The notes under the pieces were generated by a model, which saw only the letters and a list, made by a program, of their open reading frames with translations, was not told the DNA's origin and made no database searches. A stretch of DNA of 64,000 nucleotides from Bradyrhizobium jicamae (GTDB taxonomy: Bacteria; Pseudomonadota; Alphaproteobacteria; Rhizobiales; Xanthobacteraceae), in NCBI RefSeq assembly GCF_018130695.1, contig NZ_JAFCJX010000024.1:62001-126000 (forward strand), given 5' to 3'. The position numbers and the translations under genes were made by a program. Numbering within the stretch: position 1 is the stretch's first letter; each line of letters opens with the position of its first letter. Shown here piece by piece: positions 24,277 to 32,041 of the stretch.

Positions 24277-24966
24277 ATGAACATCACCTCCCCGATTTTT
24301 GCCGGCGCAGTCCGCGTGGCCGAGATGCCCGGCGATTCCATGACCTCCATCCTCAAGGTGATCGGCCCGACCACCGGGCTGTTCGACGACAATCCGGATG
24401 GCGGGCTCGGCATGGTGATGTCGGTGCTGGCAGGCGTCGCCGCGGCGCTGGCGGTCGCGATCCTGTTCTCGATCTATCTGCGCACCGGGCATCGTTCGGC
24501 CCGCGACATCGTCAGGCATGGGCTGGCGGCCGTGCTGGCGCTCGGCCTGATCGCCTTCGTGATCTCGGACATGCGCCATGCCGCGCTGGCCTATCTCGGG
24601 CTCAACCCGACCAGGCCTGCGATCGAGTTCGAGATCCGCCTGCCGCGGACCGAACTCTCTCACGTGACCGACACCCAGATCGAGCTGCGCACCGACCAAA
24701 ACCAGAGGCTCGCGAAGGTGCAGGACGCGCTCGACCAGACCGCCGACGGCCGCAGCTTGATGCGCGGCACGGTGACGCTCGACTACCGCACCACCGAGCG
24801 CGTGATGGTGCTGAACCTGCCCGGCCAGGCGCAGCGCCAGTTCAAGCTCCGCCTGCCGGCGAGCCCGACGCATTCCGATCGCTTCAGCCCGTGGCATCTC
24901 TCCGACGGCATCGCCGACAACGCAGGACCAAACGATGCGTTCGCGATCCGCTATCGCGTGCTCTGA
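24277..24966 (+). CDS. Membrane-anchored protein of unknown function
   Basis: The 229-residue product has two hydrophobic segments (about residues 47-70, MVMSVLAGVAAALAVAILFSIYL, and about 82-103, LAAVLALGLIAFVISDM) and then a soluble C-terminal domain of about 120 residues rich in beta-forming sequence (IEFEIRLPRTELSHVTDTQIELRTDQN). The start is uncertain: ATG 24277 and ATG 24340 are both possible and neither has a strong ribosome site. I recognise no family. The protein probably sits in the inner membrane with its tail on one side. Confidence 0.55.
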   Translation: MNITSPIFAGAVRVAEMPGDSMTSILKVIGPTTGLFDDNPDGGLGMVMSVLAGVAAALAVAILFSIYLRTGHRSARDIVRHGLAAVLALGLIAFVISDMRHAALAYLGLNPTRPAIEFEIRLPRTELSHVTDTQIELRTDQNQRLAKVQDALDQTADGRSLMRGTVTLDYRTTERVMVLNLPGQAQRQFKLRLPASPTHSDRFSPWHLSDGIADNAGPNDAFAIRYRVL

Positions 24967-25010
24967 CATGCGGCTTGCCGCACGCGACCGCGCCACACCA
25001 ATAGTGTCGT

Positions 25011-25118
25011 CGCCCGCCTTGTGCGCACTTGCGCACAGGTGCGGGCGATCCAGTATTCCAGAGACCTACATTTGAGCCGATGGGCCGCGGCGTACTGGGT
25101 ACCCGCATGCGCGGGTAC
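25011..25118. repeat. Double-hairpin interspersed repeat
   Basis: CGCCCGC (25011) pairs with GCGGGCG (25041), enclosing a second TGCGCA/TGCGCA pair. About 50 bases later GTACCCGC pairs with GCGGGTAC (25099-25118). The element lies behind the unknown membrane protein gene and before the phosphoesterase gene and may end the upstream transcript. Confidence 0.6.
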
Positions 25119-25249
25119 GACAACGGTGCTTGCATCTCTATTCGAACGCTCTTTCAAACAAGGTCTCAAACAACGCAGCGACAATCGCCGCCGCAGCTTC
25201 ATGAATTTGTCGCCGACGCATTTATAATCGGGGCAAACAGGAGCGCCGC

Positions 25250-26089
25250 ATGTCCCAATTTCGTCTGACCCAGATCTCCGACACGCATCTCGCGCATTGG
25301 CTGCCGAAGCTGACCGACAATTTCCATCGCGTCGCCGAGCACATCGATGCGACGCGGCCTGACCTCGTGCTCAACTCCGGCGATGTCTCCTTCGACGGCC
25401 CGACCAGCCGCGAGGACCTCGTGTTCGCCAGGGAGCTGCACAACGCGCTGCCGGTCGATTGCGTCTACCTGCCCGGCAATCACGACATCGGCGACAACCC
25501 GACGGCCGTCGCCCCGACGCCGAAGCAGCTGCCGACCGAGGCGACCTGCGCGGCCTTCACATCCATCATCGGCGAAGATCACTGGCGCTTCGAGGCCGCC
25601 GGCTGGTGCTTCATCGGCCTGAACTCGCTGATCGTGAACACCGGCCTCGATCGCGAGGCCGCGCAGTTCGACTGGCTGGCCTCGCAGCTCGATAGCACCA
25701 GCGGCAAGCCGGTCGCCCTGTTCGTGCACAAGCCGCTCTATCTCGACGCGCCCGACGATGCCGAACGCGAGGAGACCTCGTTCCGCTACGTGCCGCAGCC
25801 GGCGCGGCGGCGGCTGCTCGACATGCTGGGCAAGGTCGATTTGCGGCTGGTCGGCAGCGGCCACGTCCACCAGCGCCGTGACTTCACCTTCGAGCGTGTC
25901 CGCCATGTCTGGGCGCCCTCGACAGGCTTCGTGATCTCCGATGCCAAGCAGGAGCTGATCGGGATCAAGGAGACGGGTCTCGTCGAGTATCGTTTTGCGC
26001 CCGACAGTTTTGAGGTCCGCCATGTCAGGGCCAAGGGGCAGCTCAATGTTGACCTTGATGAGCTGTTCGAGAAGGAGCCGGCCGGCTAG
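25250..26089 (+). CDS. Calcineurin-like metallophosphoesterase
   Basis: The 279-residue product holds all metallophosphoesterase motifs in order: QISDTHL (D-x-H), LNSGDVSFDGP (G-D), LPGNHDIGD (G-N-H-D), a His near LFVHKPLYL, and SGHVHQRRD (G-H-x-H). The layout resembles the CpdA/class III cyclic nucleotide phosphodiesterase group, but substrate specificity cannot be read from sequence. It is cytoplasmic, with no signal. A class III cyclase is encoded at 40961, which makes a cyclic nucleotide substrate possible but unproven. Confidence 0.88.
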   Translation: MSQFRLTQISDTHLAHWLPKLTDNFHRVAEHIDATRPDLVLNSGDVSFDGPTSREDLVFARELHNALPVDCVYLPGNHDIGDNPTAVAPTPKQLPTEATCAAFTSIIGEDHWRFEAAGWCFIGLNSLIVNTGLDREAAQFDWLASQLDSTSGKPVALFVHKPLYLDAPDDAEREETSFRYVPQPARRRLLDMLGKVDLRLVGSGHVHQRRDFTFERVRHVWAPSTGFVISDAKQELIGIKETGLVEYRFAPDSFEVRHVRAKGQLNVDLDELFEKEPAG

Positions 26090-26194
26090 CCGGAACGGGC
26101 TTGTCCTCCCGGCCAGACCGGATCTCACATCCGGTCGGCCCTCCTCCTGCTCCTAAACTGATCTGTCCACAGCCCAAAATTCCCTCAAAATCGC

Positions 26195-26214
26195 TAATGA
26201 CAACGTTGTCATTA
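26195..26214. promoter_or_regulatory. Perfect 20-bp palindrome, LacI/GalR-type operator
   Basis: TAATGACAACGTTGTCATTA is a perfect palindrome centred on CG, the hallmark of LacI/GalR-family operators. It lies 49 bp before the start of the amino-acid deaminase gene, with an A/T-rich TACATAAT directly after that could be the -10 box. A LacI-family gene closes the same cluster (32042), so the palindrome is its most likely binding site, giving substrate-induced derepression. The palindrome is observed; the link is inferred. Confidence 0.75.
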
Positions 26215-26262
26215 CATAATAGCGTCTGTTCCGCGATTGAGACCGCCTGAGACGGAGTAACG

Positions 26263-27558
26263 ATGCATTCCATGGCCGGGACAGGCACGCTGCGCCTCGA
26301 CGCGACCACGCGGGGAATTCCGCTGGTCGACGGCATTGTTGCCGCCGAGATCGGGACCGCCGGCTGGTCGCCGTCGCGGGGCGATTTGGCCCTGCCCGTC
26401 CTGACCTTGGATGAAACCGCGTTTGCCGCCAATCGCGACTTGTTCCTGCGCTGGTGCGCCGGGGCCGGCGTCAGAATCGCCCCGCACGCCAAGACACCGA
26501 TGTCGCCGGAGCTTGCACGCAGCTTGCGCGAGGCCGGCGCCTGGGGCGCGACCGTCGCCAATTTGCAGCAGGCGGCCGTGCTGCTCGCCCATGGTGAGAA
26601 GCGCCTGCTGCTAGCCAATGAAATCGGCGGCAAGCAGGCCGGACGACGGCTCGGCGCTCTGCTCTCGGCCTATCCCGGCGTCGAATTCCATGCCTTCGCG
26701 GACTCACCAGCCGCGGTCGCAACGCTGGCTGAAGCCGCCGGGCATTCGGCTCGCGCTGAACTCTCCGTGCTGGTTGAAATCGGCACCGGCCGCGGCGGCG
26801 CGCGCGATGGTGCCGCGATCGATGCGATCATCAACGCTGTGGCCAACACCGAAGGCGTCACGTTCGGCGGCGTCGCGACCTATGAAGGCGCCGCCGCGAC
26901 ATCAGACGCGAACGAGACCGCAAGCGCCATCGCGCGGCTGATGGAACGGACCATCGACACGTTCGCGCGCGTTCGTGCGGCTGCACCCGGGCGCCCCCTG
27001 ATCATCAGCGCCGGCGGCTCGGCCTATTTCGACGTCGTGACATCAGCGCTTGCGCCGGTCGCCGCACGCGACTGCAACGCGACCGTCATCCTGCGCTCCG
27101 GCGCGCTGTTCTTCGCCGACCACGGCGTCTACGCCCGCGCCTTCGCCGAGATCGACCGCCGCGGCGGCCTCGTCATCGATGGCGTGCGTCGGTCGGCGGT
27201 CGAGAGTTTTCGCCCCTCGCTGACGCTGTGGGCCGAGGTGCTGTCGCGCCCGGAGCCTGGCCTTGCGATCTGCGGCTTCGGCATGCGCGATGCCTCCTTC
27301 GACCAGGGACTGCCGGTGGCGCTGCGCGTCTGGCGCGACGGCGTTGAGCAAAGCGAGCTCGCCGCTGGACTGACCGTCACCCGCCTCAACGATCAGCACG
27401 CCTTCATAGCCCTCCCCGCCGGCAGCAGCCTTGCCGTCGGCGACGTCATCGCCTTCGGCATCTCGCATCCCTGCACCTGCCTCGACCGCTGGCGCGTGCT
27501 GTTCGGCCTCGGCGCCGACGGCACGGTGACGCGGGCGCTCACCACCCATTTCGGTTGA
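26263..27558 (+). CDS. PLP-dependent amino acid deaminase/aldolase (D-serine dehydratase-like, alanine racemase fold)
   Basis: The 431-residue product has the fold-type III PLP barrel with the Schiff-base Lys in IAPHAKTPMSPEL (Lys77), ATVANLQQAAVLLAHG, SVLVEIGTGRGGARDG and IISAGGSAYFD. The C-terminal D-serine-dehydratase-like domain ends with ISHPCTCLDRW, where His and Cys form the usual zinc site. Family members act on D-serine, D-threonine or other 3-hydroxy amino acids. It is the first gene behind the LacI-type operator and is followed 9 bp later by the transporter permease gene. It probably makes a reactive enamine/imine that the RidA encoded downstream clears. Confidence 0.85.
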   Translation: MHSMAGTGTLRLDATTRGIPLVDGIVAAEIGTAGWSPSRGDLALPVLTLDETAFAANRDLFLRWCAGAGVRIAPHAKTPMSPELARSLREAGAWGATVANLQQAAVLLAHGEKRLLLANEIGGKQAGRRLGALLSAYPGVEFHAFADSPAAVATLAEAAGHSARAELSVLVEIGTGRGGARDGAAIDAIINAVANTEGVTFGGVATYEGAAATSDANETASAIARLMERTIDTFARVRAAAPGRPLIISAGGSAYFDVVTSALAPVAARDCNATVILRSGALFFADHGVYARAFAEIDRRGGLVIDGVRRSAVESFRPSLTLWAEVLSRPEPGLAICGFGMRDASFDQGLPVALRVWRDGVEQSELAAGLTVTRLNDQHAFIALPAGSSLAVGDVIAFGISHPCTCLDRWRVLFGLGADGTVTRALTTHFG

Positions 27559-27567
27559 GCGCGCGCG

Positions 27568-28227
27568 ATGAATTTCCTGCCGCTCTGGCGCTACCAGAAC
27601 CAGCTGATCGACGGCGCCATCATCACGCTCGAACTGACCGTGATCGCGGCGTTGTGCGGGCTCATCATCGGAATCGGCGGCGCTGTCGCGCTCAAGGGGC
27701 GTGCGACCTTCCTGCGCTGGCTGGTGCGCGGCTACATCGAGCTGTTCCGCAACACACCCTCGCTGATCCAGATCTTCATCATCTTCTTCGTGCTGCCGAG
27801 CGTCGGCCTGAAGCTGCCGGCGTTCGAGGCTGCGGCGGTCGCGCTGTCGCTCTATTTCGGCGCCTATTCGGTCGAGATCATCCGCGCCGGCCTCGACTCC
27901 GTGCCGCGCAGCCAGATCGAGGCCGGCCAGTGCCTCGGCCTCAGTGGCTGGCAGGTGTTTCGCCACATCCTGCTGCCGCCGGCGCTGCGCAACGCCTATC
28001 CGGCCGTGACCAGCCAATTCGTGCTGCTGCTGCTCGGCACCTCGCTGGCCTCGCAGGTCGCGGCCGACGAGCTGTTTCACGTCGCGGGCTTCATCGAGAG
28101 CCGCACCTATCGCAGCTTCGAGGTCTATGCAGTGATCTGCGCGGTCTATTTCGCGATGGCGATGGCGTTCAAGGCGCTGTTCGCGCTGATCAGCGCGGCG
28201 GCGTTCCGCTGGCCGCGACGGCGCTGA
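27568..28227 (+). CDS. Polar amino-acid ABC transporter permease (HisM/GlnP type)
   Basis: The 219-residue product has about five membrane segments and the EAA loop EAGQCLGLSGWQVFRHILLPPALRNAYPAV, which docks on the ATPase. The N-terminal FLPLWRYQNQLIDGAIITLELTVIAALCG and FRNTPSLIQIFIIFF are standard for the polar amino-acid family. It lies 10 bp upstream of a second permease gene and is part of a complete importer (two permeases, ATPase, binding protein). Confidence 0.93.
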   Translation: MNFLPLWRYQNQLIDGAIITLELTVIAALCGLIIGIGGAVALKGRATFLRWLVRGYIELFRNTPSLIQIFIIFFVLPSVGLKLPAFEAAAVALSLYFGAYSVEIIRAGLDSVPRSQIEAGQCLGLSGWQVFRHILLPPALRNAYPAVTSQFVLLLLGTSLASQVAADELFHVAGFIESRTYRSFEVYAVICAVYFAMAMAFKALFALISAAAFRWPRRR

Positions 28228-28237
28228 GGGAGAGGCG

Positions 28238-28888
28238 ATGCGATCCTTCTCCCTCATCGATTTCGTCTCATTGGTGTCAGCGCTGCGCTGGACGGTGACA
28301 CTCGTGGTGCTCGCGCTCGCCTTCGGCGCGCCGCTGGCGCTTGGGCTTGCGATGGGCCGTATCAGCCGCTTCGCTGGTTTACGCTGGACGATGGCCGCCT
28401 GCATCCAGGTGATCCAGAGCGTGCCGCTGCTGGGCCTCCTGTTCTTCTTCTATTTCGGCATGCCGGTGTTCCTCGGCATCCAGGTGCCGGCGCTGATCGC
28501 TGTCACCATCGCCTACACGCTCTACACTGCGGCCTTCCTCGGCGAGATCTGGCGCGGCGGGCTGGAGGCGGTGAAGCAGGCGCAGTGGGAGGCCGGCGCC
28601 TGCCTCGGCCTCTCCGCCTGGCAGCAGTTCCGCCACATCATCGCGCCACAGGCGCTGCGGCTGTCGCTGCCGCCGACGGTCGGCTTCCTGGTGCAGCTCA
28701 TCAAGGGCACCTCGCTCGCTTCGATCCTCGGCTTCGTCGAACTCGCCCGCGCCGGACAGGTGGTGAGCGCGGCGACGTTCCAGCCGCTGCTCACCTACGC
28801 GCTGGTCGCCGCGGTCTATTTCGCGCTGTGCCTGCCGCTCACGCTCTGGTCCCGCTCTTTGGAGGCCCGCCTCGATGGCTCTCGTTGA
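28238..28888 (+). CDS. Polar amino-acid ABC transporter permease, second subunit
   Basis: The 216-residue product has five hydrophobic segments and the EAA loop EAGACLGLSAWQQFRHIIAPQALRLSLP. GGGAGAGGCG precedes the ATG. Its 3' end overlaps the ATPase gene by 14 bp, which implies translational coupling. It forms the membrane channel together with the preceding permease. Confidence 0.93.
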   Translation: MRSFSLIDFVSLVSALRWTVTLVVLALAFGAPLALGLAMGRISRFAGLRWTMAACIQVIQSVPLLGLLFFFYFGMPVFLGIQVPALIAVTIAYTLYTAAFLGEIWRGGLEAVKQAQWEAGACLGLSAWQQFRHIIAPQALRLSLPPTVGFLVQLIKGTSLASILGFVELARAGQVVSAATFQPLLTYALVAAVYFALCLPLTLWSRSLEARLDGSR

Positions 28889-29603
28889 AATCCGCGACGT
28901 GCACAAGACATTCGGTCGGGTCGACGTGCTCAAGGGCGTCTCGCTCGACGTCGAGGAAGGCGAGATCGTCACCATCATCGGCCGCTCCGGCTCGGGCAAG
29001 TCGACGCTGCTCCGCTGCATCAACGCGCTGGAGACGGTCGACGCCGGCGAGATCCGCGTCGAGGGCCAGAAGATCCATTCCGGGATGCCCGACCTCAAGC
29101 AATTCCGTCAGCGCGTCGGCATCGTGTTCCAGGCCTTCAACCTGTTTCCGCATCTCAAGGTCGAGCGCAACATCACGCTCGCCCCGCTCCTGACCGGCCG
29201 CATCGACAAGGCAAAGGCGCGTGTGCTCGCCGAGGATGTGCTGACCCGCGTTGGCCTCGCCGACAAGATCGATGCCTGGCCCGATCAATTGTCCGGCGGC
29301 CAGCAGCAGCGCGTCGCGATCGCGCGGTGTCTGGCGATGGCGCCGCATCTGATGCTGTTCGACGAGGCCACCTCGGCGCTCGACCCCGAGCTGGTCGGCG
29401 AAGTGCTGAAGGTGATGGAGGCGATGGCGCGCCAGGGCATGACGATGATTCTCGTCACCCACGAGATGGGTTTTGCCCGCAACGTCGCCAACCGCATCGT
29501 CTTCATGCACCAGGGCCGCGTCTGGGAACAGGGACCGCCGGCCGAATTGTTCGCATCACCGAAAACACCCGAGCTCGCAAGCTTCATCGCCTCCGCGAAA
29601 TGA
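28875..29603 (+). CDS. Polar amino-acid ABC transporter ATP-binding protein
   Basis: The 242-residue product has Walker A GRSGSGKST (about 34-42), Q-loop VFQAFNLFPHL, signature LSGGQQQRVAIAR, Walker B HLMLFDEATSALD and the H-loop VTHEMGFA. It is of the GlnQ/HisP type. It overlaps the second permease gene and precedes the binding-protein gene by 34 bp, completing the importer. Confidence 0.95.
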   Translation: MALVEIRDVHKTFGRVDVLKGVSLDVEEGEIVTIIGRSGSGKSTLLRCINALETVDAGEIRVEGQKIHSGMPDLKQFRQRVGIVFQAFNLFPHLKVERNITLAPLLTGRIDKAKARVLAEDVLTRVGLADKIDAWPDQLSGGQQQRVAIARCLAMAPHLMLFDEATSALDPELVGEVLKVMEAMARQGMTMILVTHEMGFARNVANRIVFMHQGRVWEQGPPAELFASPKTPELASFIASAK

Positions 29604-29637
29604 ACGTCCTTCCAACACCCGCCACCAGGAGACCGTC

Positions 29638-30438
29638 ATGAGAAAGTGGAAGTCCCTCTTCAGCATCGCCGTCGCCGCGCTCGCCATCGCGGCTGTCCCC
29701 AGCCTCGCTACTGCAGCCGACAAGCTGCAGGACGTGCTCGGCTCGGGCAAGCTGCGCGTCGGCATCCTGACCGACGCCGCGCCGTGGGGATTCAAGGATG
29801 ACAAGGGCGAGATCGCCGGCCTCGATGCCGACCTCGCCAAGCTGATCGCCGCCGACATGGGCGTAAAGCTCGAGCTCGTTCCGGTCACCGGCGCGGCGCG
29901 GATCCCGAGCCTGCTCTCGGACAAGATCGACATCCTGATCGCCGGCCTCGGCGCGACGCCGGAGCGCGCCCAGCAGGTGATGTTCTCGCAGCCCTATGCT
30001 GTGGTGAATCTCGGCGTCTACGGGCCGAAGGCGATTGCAGCCGCGACGGGCAAGAAGCCCGACAATCTCGAGGGCCGCACGGTTGCGGTCGCCAAGGGCA
30101 CCACACTCGACGTCTGGCTGACCGATAACGCGCCCAAGGTGAAGCTGGTGCGCTTCGAGGATACGCCGGCCGCGATCGCCGCCTATCTTGCCGGACAGGC
30201 CGACAGCTTTGCCGAGAACAGCGCGATCGCGATCAAGGTGCAGGAGCAGAACCCGACCAAGGAGGTCGAGCTGAAATTCCTGATCCGCCAGTCGCCGGCG
30301 CATATCGGCGTGCGGCAGGGCGAGCAGAACCTGCTCAACTGGATCAACACCGACCTCTTCACCAACAAGCTGAACGGCAAGCTCGGCGCGCTGCAGCTGA
30401 AATGGTTCAAGGAAGAGCAGTCGCTGCCGACGCTCTGA
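29638..30438 (+). CDS. Periplasmic substrate-binding protein of the amino-acid ABC transporter
   Basis: The 266-residue product begins with a Sec signal (MRKWKSLFSIAVAALAIAAVPSLATAA, cleavage near residue 27), followed by the family-3 solute-binding fold: LRVGILTDAAPWGFKDDKGEIAGLDADLAKLIAADMG, DILIAGLGATPERAQQVMFSQPY and VAVAKGTTLDVWL. CAGGAGA lies ahead of the ATG. The ligand is an amino acid or derivative. Context (deaminase, RidA, deacylase) suggests an acylated or hydroxylated one. A strong hairpin follows at 30448, often seen behind binding-protein genes to protect their mRNA. Confidence 0.93.
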   Translation: MRKWKSLFSIAVAALAIAAVPSLATAADKLQDVLGSGKLRVGILTDAAPWGFKDDKGEIAGLDADLAKLIAADMGVKLELVPVTGAARIPSLLSDKIDILIAGLGATPERAQQVMFSQPYAVVNLGVYGPKAIAAATGKKPDNLEGRTVAVAKGTTLDVWLTDNAPKVKLVRFEDTPAAIAAYLAGQADSFAENSAIAIKVQEQNPTKEVELKFLIRQSPAHIGVRQGEQNLLNWINTDLFTNKLNGKLGALQLKWFKEEQSLPTL

Positions 30439-30447
30439 ACCAATCAA

Positions 30448-30472
30448 CCTCCCGCGCGCAATGCGCGGGAGG
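30448..30472 (+). terminator. Strong hairpin behind the binding-protein gene
   Basis: CCTCCCGCGC and GCGCGGGAGG form a perfect 10-bp GC stem with a 5-nt loop, 10 bp after the stop. No U-run follows and RidA begins 24 bp later, so this is probably an mRNA-stabilising or partial attenuating structure that raises binding-protein expression above the rest of the operon. Confidence 0.6.
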
Positions 30473-30495
30473 CCACTTTCACCGGGAGAACAACA

Positions 30496-30840
30496 ATGAT
30501 CAAACGTTATGTCGTCGGCTCGCGCATGAGCCAGGCCGTGGCCTGCGCCGGTATGGTGCATATCGCCGGACAAGTCGCCGACGACCGCAAGACCGGCATC
30601 GTGTCGCAGACCGAGCAGGTGCTCGCCAAGATCGATGCGCTGCTCAAACAGGCCGGCTCCGACCGCTCGAAGCTCGTCGCGGTCAACGTCTTCCTGCCGC
30701 ACATCACCGACTTCGACACCATGAACTCGGTCTACGACGCCTGGATCGATCCGGCCAATCCGCCGGCGCGCGCCTGCGTCGAAGCGCGGCTCGCCGATCC
30801 CGATCTGCGCGTCGAGATGACGGCCGTCGCCGCACTCTGA
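30496..30840 (+). CDS. RidA-family enamine/imine deaminase
   Basis: The 114-residue product is a RidA/YjgF/UK114 protein: MVHIAGQVADDRKTGIVSQTEQVLAKIDALLKQAGSDRSKLVAVNVFLPHITDF, then ARACVEARLADPDLRVEMTAVAAL. The Arg in RACVEARL and the late Glu occupy the positions used for imine hydrolysis. RidA clears 2-aminoacrylate and related products of PLP enzymes, which fits the deaminase that opens this operon. CCGGGAGAA precedes the ATG, and the deacylase gene follows 7 bp later. Confidence 0.92.
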   Translation: MIKRYVVGSRMSQAVACAGMVHIAGQVADDRKTGIVSQTEQVLAKIDALLKQAGSDRSKLVAVNVFLPHITDFDTMNSVYDAWIDPANPPARACVEARLADPDLRVEMTAVAAL

Positions 30841-30847
30841 GACGCAC

Positions 30848-31876
30848 ATGCATACCGGAGTTTTCCACGACATCGACTTCGCGGCGGACCAGAAATGGTC
30901 CGGCCATCTCGGCATTCCCTTCTCGATCGATCGCTCGCCCTATTTCCAGCTCAAGATTCCGGTGTTCCGGATCAAGAACGGCACCGGGCCAAAAGTGCTG
31001 CTGATGGCCGGCAACCATGGCGACGAGTATGAGGGTGAAATGACGCTGGCGCGGCTGTATCGCCGGCTCGACCAGAGCGCGGTGACCGGCGAGATCACGA
31101 TCCTGCCGTTCGCCAACTTGCCGGCGGTGATGGCCGCGCGGCGCCGCTCGCCGCTCGACGAGGGCAATCTCAACCGCGCCTTCCCCGGCGACGCGGCGGG
31201 CACGCCGACATTCCGGCTCGCGCACTTCCTCGAGCACGAGCTGTTCCCGCGCCACGACGTCGTGTTCGACCTGCATTCCGGCGGCACGTCGATGGCGCAC
31301 CTGCCCTGCGCGCTGATCGAGCAGCAGGGCCCGCCCGACATGTTTTCACGCGCGCTCGACCTGATGAAGGGCCTGGGGATGCCGTTCGCCTTCGTCGCCG
31401 AGAATGGCGCCGACGCGCCGACCTCGATGGCGGGCGCAGCACGCGCCGGCGCGATCGGCCTGTCAGGCGAATTCGGCGGCGGCGGCACGGTGACGCCGCA
31501 GACTATGGCGCTGACGGCGCGTGCGGTGGACCGCCTGCTGATCGCCCTTCGCGTCATCACATCGCCGGTGCTCGGCCCGCATGCGCCGGTCGAGGGCGCA
31601 ACCGAGCTGCTGGCGCTGCAGAGCCATGCCCAGGCGGTGTTCGCGACGCGGCGCGGCTGGTTCGAGCCGGCGGTCGCACCGGGCGCACGGGTCACCGCGG
31701 GCGACGTCGCGGGCTGGTATCACGACTTCGAACGGCCGGAGGCGCCGGAGGAAACACTCCACTTCCCGGCCGACGGCATCGTGATCTCGCAACGCCTGCA
31801 TGCCGACTGCCAGAGCGGCGACTGCCTGGTCCAGGTCGGTCGGCCGTTGACACCGACGCACGCTTTGGTTCGATGA
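30848..31876 (+). CDS. Succinylglutamate desuccinylase/aspartoacylase family zinc deacylase
   Basis: The 342-residue product belongs to the M14-like AstE/AspA family. Zinc ligands are seen in AGNHGDEYEGE (His57 and Glu60) and in VVFDLHSGGTSMAHLP (the third His); SGEFGGGGTVTP carries the likely catalytic Glu. It is closest in style to DoeB-type N-acetyl-diaminobutyrate deacetylases. In this operon it could remove an N-acyl group from the imported amino acid before the PLP enzyme acts. It is 7 bp behind ridA and is the last gene before the lacI-type gene. Confidence 0.85.
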   Translation: MHTGVFHDIDFAADQKWSGHLGIPFSIDRSPYFQLKIPVFRIKNGTGPKVLLMAGNHGDEYEGEMTLARLYRRLDQSAVTGEITILPFANLPAVMAARRRSPLDEGNLNRAFPGDAAGTPTFRLAHFLEHELFPRHDVVFDLHSGGTSMAHLPCALIEQQGPPDMFSRALDLMKGLGMPFAFVAENGADAPTSMAGAARAGAIGLSGEFGGGGTVTPQTMALTARAVDRLLIALRVITSPVLGPHAPVEGATELLALQSHAQAVFATRRGWFEPAVAPGARVTAGDVAGWYHDFERPEAPEETLHFPADGIVISQRLHADCQSGDCLVQVGRPLTPTHALVR

Positions 31877-31902
31877 GCAGTTGATGCGAAGCTTCGCGTT
31901 TA

Positions 31903-31978
31903 GAGCATGATCCGGAAAAGTGTGAAGCGGTTTTCCCTCGCGACAAACGCCAAAGGCGTTTGCGCGGAGATCATGCTC
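31903..31978 (+). repeat. Dispersed palindromic repeat, GAGCATGATCCGGAAAAG type
   Basis: GAGCATGATC opens and GATCATGCTC closes the element, with GACAAACGCC and GGCGTTTGCG pairing inside. A copy in the opposite orientation lies at 49078-49150. This family is very common in Bradyrhizobium and relatives. It may end the operon transcript. Confidence 0.75.
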
Positions 31979-31988
31979 AAACAAAGGA

Positions 31989-32031
31989 CTAAAGCGCGAT
32001 GACGATTCAACCTAATCTCATCGCGCTTTAG
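31989..32031. repeat. Perfect 14-bp inverted repeat ahead of the LacI gene
   Basis: CTAAAGCGCGATGA at 31989 and its exact reverse complement at 32018 enclose a 15-nt loop. It ends 10 bp before the LacI-family start codon. It may be another interspersed repeat, a terminator for the operon or a regulator of the lacI-type gene; sequence alone does not decide. Confidence 0.6.
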
Positions 32032-32041
32032 CTGAGGTTCG

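Noticed and set aside
27043..28404. 453-codon minus-strand frame across the deaminase and permease genes
   Set aside because: It crosses two well-supported genes, has no start signal and shows shadow composition.
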